Positions 8,525 through 11,409 of a DNA stretch of 11,409 bases are shown here, piece after piece (the first letter of the stretch is position 1; each line of letters opens with the position of its first letter). Source of the DNA: Stramonita haemastoma (lineage: Eukaryota; Mollusca; Gastropoda; Neogastropoda; Muricidae); NCBI GenBank assembly GCA_030674155.1, contig JASPKP010008565.1:1-11409 (forward strand), written 5' to 3'. A model generated the notes under the pieces. That model did not search any database, was not told where the DNA came from, and worked only from the letters and a program-made list of their open reading frames with translations. A program made the position numbers and the translations under genes.

Positions 8525-8850
8525 TGCGCTCCAATAGAAATTTATTTACCAAAAAATTTTGATTCATGGTTAAGGGGAAAATTTTTCCCCCCGGGGTTCA
8601 CATCATGCTGACCCCTCTCCCCAAAATTTCCTTTTGGGAGACTATAAACCAAGGCCCCGTGGCCAAACGCACCAGAATATCCGCGCACAATTTAAATCCC
8701 GTTTTCCCCCTTTTCGCAAAGTAGGCCATTGTGGCCGGGGAACAGAGACAAGATTTACAAAAAACTGCTACACGGGGGACAATTTAAAAAAGACTATTCA
8801 TTGATTGCTTATTCCATTTTCCCCGTATAAAAAATAAATAAAAACTAACA
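8525..8850 (+). mobile_element. SINE copy, decayed head
   Basis: The body aligns by eye with the copy at 6225-6565: ATGCTGACCCCTCTCCCC near 8605, ACCAAGGCCCCGTGG (8648-8662), CCAAACGCACCAG, then AGGCCATTGTGGCCGGGGA (8723-8741), and AGATTTACAAAAAACTGC near 8750. The end is CTTATTCCATTTTCCCCGTATA (8809-8830) followed by AAAT-type repeats. The tRNA-like head is badly eroded: the B-box position reads GATTCATGGTT and no A box can be placed with confidence, so the left end is approximate. The copy is presumably transcriptionally dead. Confidence 0.7.
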
Positions 8851-8989
8851 AAAAATTTTAAAAAGGGGGAGGACCCTAGACGGTAAAAGCAGTGCAAAGG
8901 CTGATAGGGTTTTCAGTCCGAGTTGAGGGACTAAAACCCCCATCACTGTTTTGCAACTGTTTGTTACAAAAATGTTGGTTCATCATGAC

Positions 8990-9012
8990 TGTGTGTTGTG
9001 TGTGTGTGGGTG

Positions 9013-9045
<33 letters not shown>

Positions 9046-9110
9046 GTGTCCTGTGTGTTGTTTGTTTGTGTGTGTGTTGTGTGTGTGTGTGTGTTGTGTG
9101 TGTGTGTGTA
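8990..9110. repeat. (GT)n microsatellite
   Basis: About 120 bases of alternating GT with TTG, GGG and TCC interruptions. Frames through it on both strands (Cys/Val on plus, His/Thr on minus) are repeat translations. Confidence 0.95.
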
Positions 9111-9159
9111 CATTTCAGAAGGCAAATGGTAAAATGAAAAAAAGTACATCACCCAGAAA

Positions 9160-9525
9160 AGGGGGCTCCAGTTTAACCCGGCGGGGAAGATCTCTTTCCC
9201 AAAACAAAAAACGTATCATACTGGGGGGATACAGTAAGGTCTCTTGTGTTGAGGATCGACGGTTGGAGGCCAACTTTACCTCGGAATGGGTAAGCCGGTT
9301 TGTTCCTTGCCTGACTTTCTTCAGGACCGCATAGACTGGAGAGTTGGGACGGTATTTTAATGGTAAGTGGCTTTTATGTATTAAAGTGGGCTTTTTGAGA
9401 AAAGATTGTGGTGTGTTTTTTTTTTGCTTTGTTTGTTTATGATGAATTTTTTTAAGTTCAGAGACAGGCAAGTTAACCTTCTTGCATTCAATTCTCTGAA
9501 CGGAAATTGCCCCCAGATTTTTCAT
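9160..9525. other. GC-balanced island, unassigned
   Basis: A stretch with fewer homopolymers and open frames on both strands: plus to 9334, minus 9115-9525. The minus frame reads YRPNSPVYAVLKKVRQGTNR in its middle, which I do not recognise as a family. On the plus strand, GTAAG donor-like sites occur near 9289 and 9363, and a pyrimidine-rich TTTCTTCAG ends at about 9324. The implied intron between the first donor and this acceptor would be far too short. It may be an exon, an old repeat or chance; the sequence does not decide. Confidence 0.25.
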
Positions 9526-10083
9526 TCCATTACAAAGTCAGGTCAGGCACATATGCTTGCTTGCCTTTTCCTCCAATAAAATACATACCAGCAGCTATAC
9601 ATACTTTTCCCGACTCTCACCACAGGCTCTGTGCCTCTGGCTTAATTTCTAAAGGGGGGACACATGTTAAAAGAAAATGTTGATTTGTACTCTTTACCTG
9701 TTTTTTTTCACATGTGTGTATATGATATGTTTGCAAGCTTTTTTACAATGGTCCATATCACTCACATTTGCTGAAAGTCATCTTCAACTTGACTGCACCA
9801 TTTTTCATGTGAAAATATTTTTTGGTACACAGCTGGAAGAAGCTCTTGCCTTTTTCTTCATATGCAGTGTTTGAATTAAGTATGAAGTTTCAGAGAAATT
9901 TTGAAAAGATATTTCTCTTCATAAAAAGAAAAACATACAAAACAAAACAATAATATCCCTCCCCCTGAAAAGAAAGACGGTGACCTGTTCCCTAACTTCC
10001 TGCAGAAATTTTTTGAAAACAACCAAACATAAAAAAAGGGAAAACCCCACCCCACCTTGACAGAAGGTCTATTTTGTTTGCTT
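9526..10083. other. Gene-free stretch
   Basis: AT-rich but visibly less homopolymer-ridden than the earlier part of the window. The 65- and 77-codon frames here have no domain that I recognise. No RNA gene or repeat was identified. Confidence 0.45.
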
Positions 10084-10196
10084 GAGCTTGAAAGATGCAG
10101 TGAAAGCAAAATTTTTCACATAGCAATATTCCAGTCGGGTGAGCTTGAAAGATGCAGTGAAAGCAAAATTTTCACATAGCAATATTCCCGTTGGTT
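10084..10196 (+). repeat. Tandem duplication, two copies of a 57-base unit
   Basis: Unit one (10084-10140) begins GAGCTTGAAAGATGCAGTGA and runs through AGCAAAATTTTTCACATAGC to GTCGGGT. Unit two (10141-about 10196) repeats it with one T fewer in the T run and small differences at its last ten bases. The near-identity points to a recent duplication or an assembly stutter. Confidence 0.9.
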
Positions 10197-10304
10197 TTCA
10201 GTTTAAATTTTACCCAAAAGCGTGATCTCTCTCTTCCCCCCCTCCCATATCTTTTTTGTGGCTCTTAATTTTGTGTTTAAAAAAAAAAAGAAGTTAAAGT
10301 CTGT

Positions 10305-10393
10305 CCCAAGCTCATCGGGCCGGTGCTTATCCCGGGTTTTTGTGGCGTTAAGCGACCGGAGAGTCATAGACTCCCCCTGGAAGGACGCCAGTG
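10305..10393 (+). repeat. Dispersed-repeat fragment, molluscan type (tentative)
   Basis: The stretch contains AAGCTCATCGGGCCGGTGCT, then GTGGCGTTAAGCGACCG, GACTCCCCCTGG and GGACGCCAGTG. From memory this order resembles the start of a dispersed repeat common in gastropod and bivalve sequence, where the text continues past 'ACGCCAGTCCATCGCAGG'. Here the similarity stops after GCCAGT at about 10392, so the fragment would be truncated. The identification is recollection and was not searched. Confidence 0.45.
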
Positions 10394-11409
10394 TTTATAA
10401 TTTTGTGGGTTTTAAGCTTTATGAATTGGCATAAGATGATTACGGCATTGTTGCCCACCACGTAAAAAAAAAAATCCACCTCTTTTTGGAAAACGTCATA
10501 TTTAATTACTGATTTTCATGAACAATGGGCCAGCACAAGCTGACTTTTGTTATAACTTAGAAAAAAAGTTTTATTCAAAGCTGATATTTATAAAGATTTT
10601 TAAATGATTTTGACATAAATGATTTATGTCTTTTTTTTTTCTTCTATCATCAGTGATCAGCTTATCATGACAGAGACTGTGTTTTTCCTTTATTGTTTTT
10701 ACTTACATTTCTTTTTTTTCTACCCTCTTTTTTTTTTTAACCATTTGCAGGTTCATCACTTGCATATCTTAAAAATGACCACAGAGGCACCTCCCCCCCA
10801 AATAACCCAACAAAACAAAAAAAACCCCGACAATCCCCCCCCCCCCCCAACAAAAAAACCAAAAGAATAAAAAAGGAGTTTATCCAAAACATATCCCTGC
10901 CTCCCTTCCCTCCCACTGTTATTTATGCTAACCTTAAATTGGCAACATTGGGATTGTGTCTTAACATTCGGAAGTGCATCATTCAGTCTATGTACTTACT
11001 TCTGTTAGATTGCTTCTCTCCGAGCCAAATGGCACCCTCAGAAAGAAGCAGGTAGAGAGGGAAAATAAGAAAAAACCATATCAGCAGATCACCCGTGTAA
11101 TGTAATTATACATAATTTCTTCCTTTACCATTGTGAAAAACTGCACAGGAGTAGCACCCAATGCTTCCATCGCTTAATTTCTTGCAGCGTATTTTGAAAA
11201 AAAAAAAAAGAACGATATCTTGAAGCTTAAAAACAAGGGGAAAACTCATGCATTCTCATGGGTACACATTATGAGCAGTGTTTATAGTCTCATTTTGTGA
11301 AACAAGTTTAACGTACTGTGTCGATATGTTTTGCAAAGAGAAAGGTTTTTTTTAATTGGATTTGTTGTATGGGGATTGTTCATATTTTTTGTGTGTGTGT
11401 TGGGGCAAT
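10394..11409. other. Gene-free stretch with a palindrome
   Basis: AT-rich DNA to the window end. Points of note are the palindrome at 10612-10630, a pyrimidine tract ending TTTGCAG at 10751, an A/C-rich section with a long C run near 10837-10849, and a short GT tract at the right edge. No supported gene. Confidence 0.5.
10612..10641. repeat. Perfect 9-bp palindrome followed by a T run
   Basis: GACATAAAT, a single G, then ATTTATGTC form a perfect inverted repeat (10612-10630), followed directly by about ten T on the plus strand. In an animal context this is most simply an AT-rich palindrome. The layout resembles an intrinsic terminator, but a one-base loop is not a workable hairpin without opening inner pairs. 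Confidence 0.8.

Noticed and set aside
8951..9334. 127-codon frame beginning before the GT tract
   Set aside because: More than a third is GT-repeat translation (Cys/Val) and the remainder matches no family I recognise.
10222..10434. 70-codon frame containing SDRRVIDSPW
   Set aside because: It is a translation of the dispersed-repeat fragment at 10305-10393.
1..11409. CRISPR array, bacterial operon, rRNA, telomere repeat, terminal inverted repeats
   Set aside because: I looked for regularly spaced repeats, clustered long frames, conserved rRNA blocks, TTAGGG-type arrays and matching inverted ends, and found none.

Overview
This window looks like non-coding, repeat-rich nuclear DNA of an animal, most likely an invertebrate and plausibly a mollusc. 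The basis is an AT-rich background with no dense coding, long dinucleotide and tetranucleotide microsatellites, four copies of one tRNA-derived SINE family, and a short block resembling a repeat I remember from gastropod and bivalve genomes. There is no operon structure, no ribosome-binding-site/ORF pairing and no convincing complete protein gene. The long open frames over T-rich, GT/CA or GA/CT tracts are low-complexity artefacts. The species assignment is an inference.

Layout. 1-850 is A-rich filler with an A-run/G-run pair (754-789). 905-1345 is a more GC-balanced island whose minus strand gives short, frame-broken, retroelement-like peptide fragments. 1484-1800 is strongly T-rich. 2368-2735 is a compound microsatellite, (GT)n to (GA)n to (GACA)n. 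2740-4380 has no gene, but holds two copies of a short motif ending in A-rich tails (2821 and 3148). 4408-4782 is a minus-strand SINE with a (GATA)n tail. 5028-5075 is a pure run of 48 G. 5985-6565 holds two same-strand SINEs head to tail, the second with an intact Pol III A/B-box promoter, followed by a CT microsatellite. 8525-8850 is a fourth, decayed SINE. 8990-9110 is a GT microsatellite. 9160-9370 is a GC-balanced island of unknown nature. 10084-10196 is a 57-bp tandem duplication. 10305-10393 resembles a known molluscan repeat. The last kilobase has nothing I can name, apart from a palindrome at 10612-10630 followed by a T run.

The elements are unrelated residents rather than a pathway. 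The one coherent story is the SINE family: Pol III-transcribed parasites mobilised by a LINE reverse transcriptase encoded elsewhere, whose simple 3' tails sit beside several of the microsatellites. Much of the window, especially before about 9300, has an unusual density of short homopolymers that may reflect sequencing or consensus error. Exact lengths and reading frames should be treated with caution. I did not find evidence for a new gene system here.
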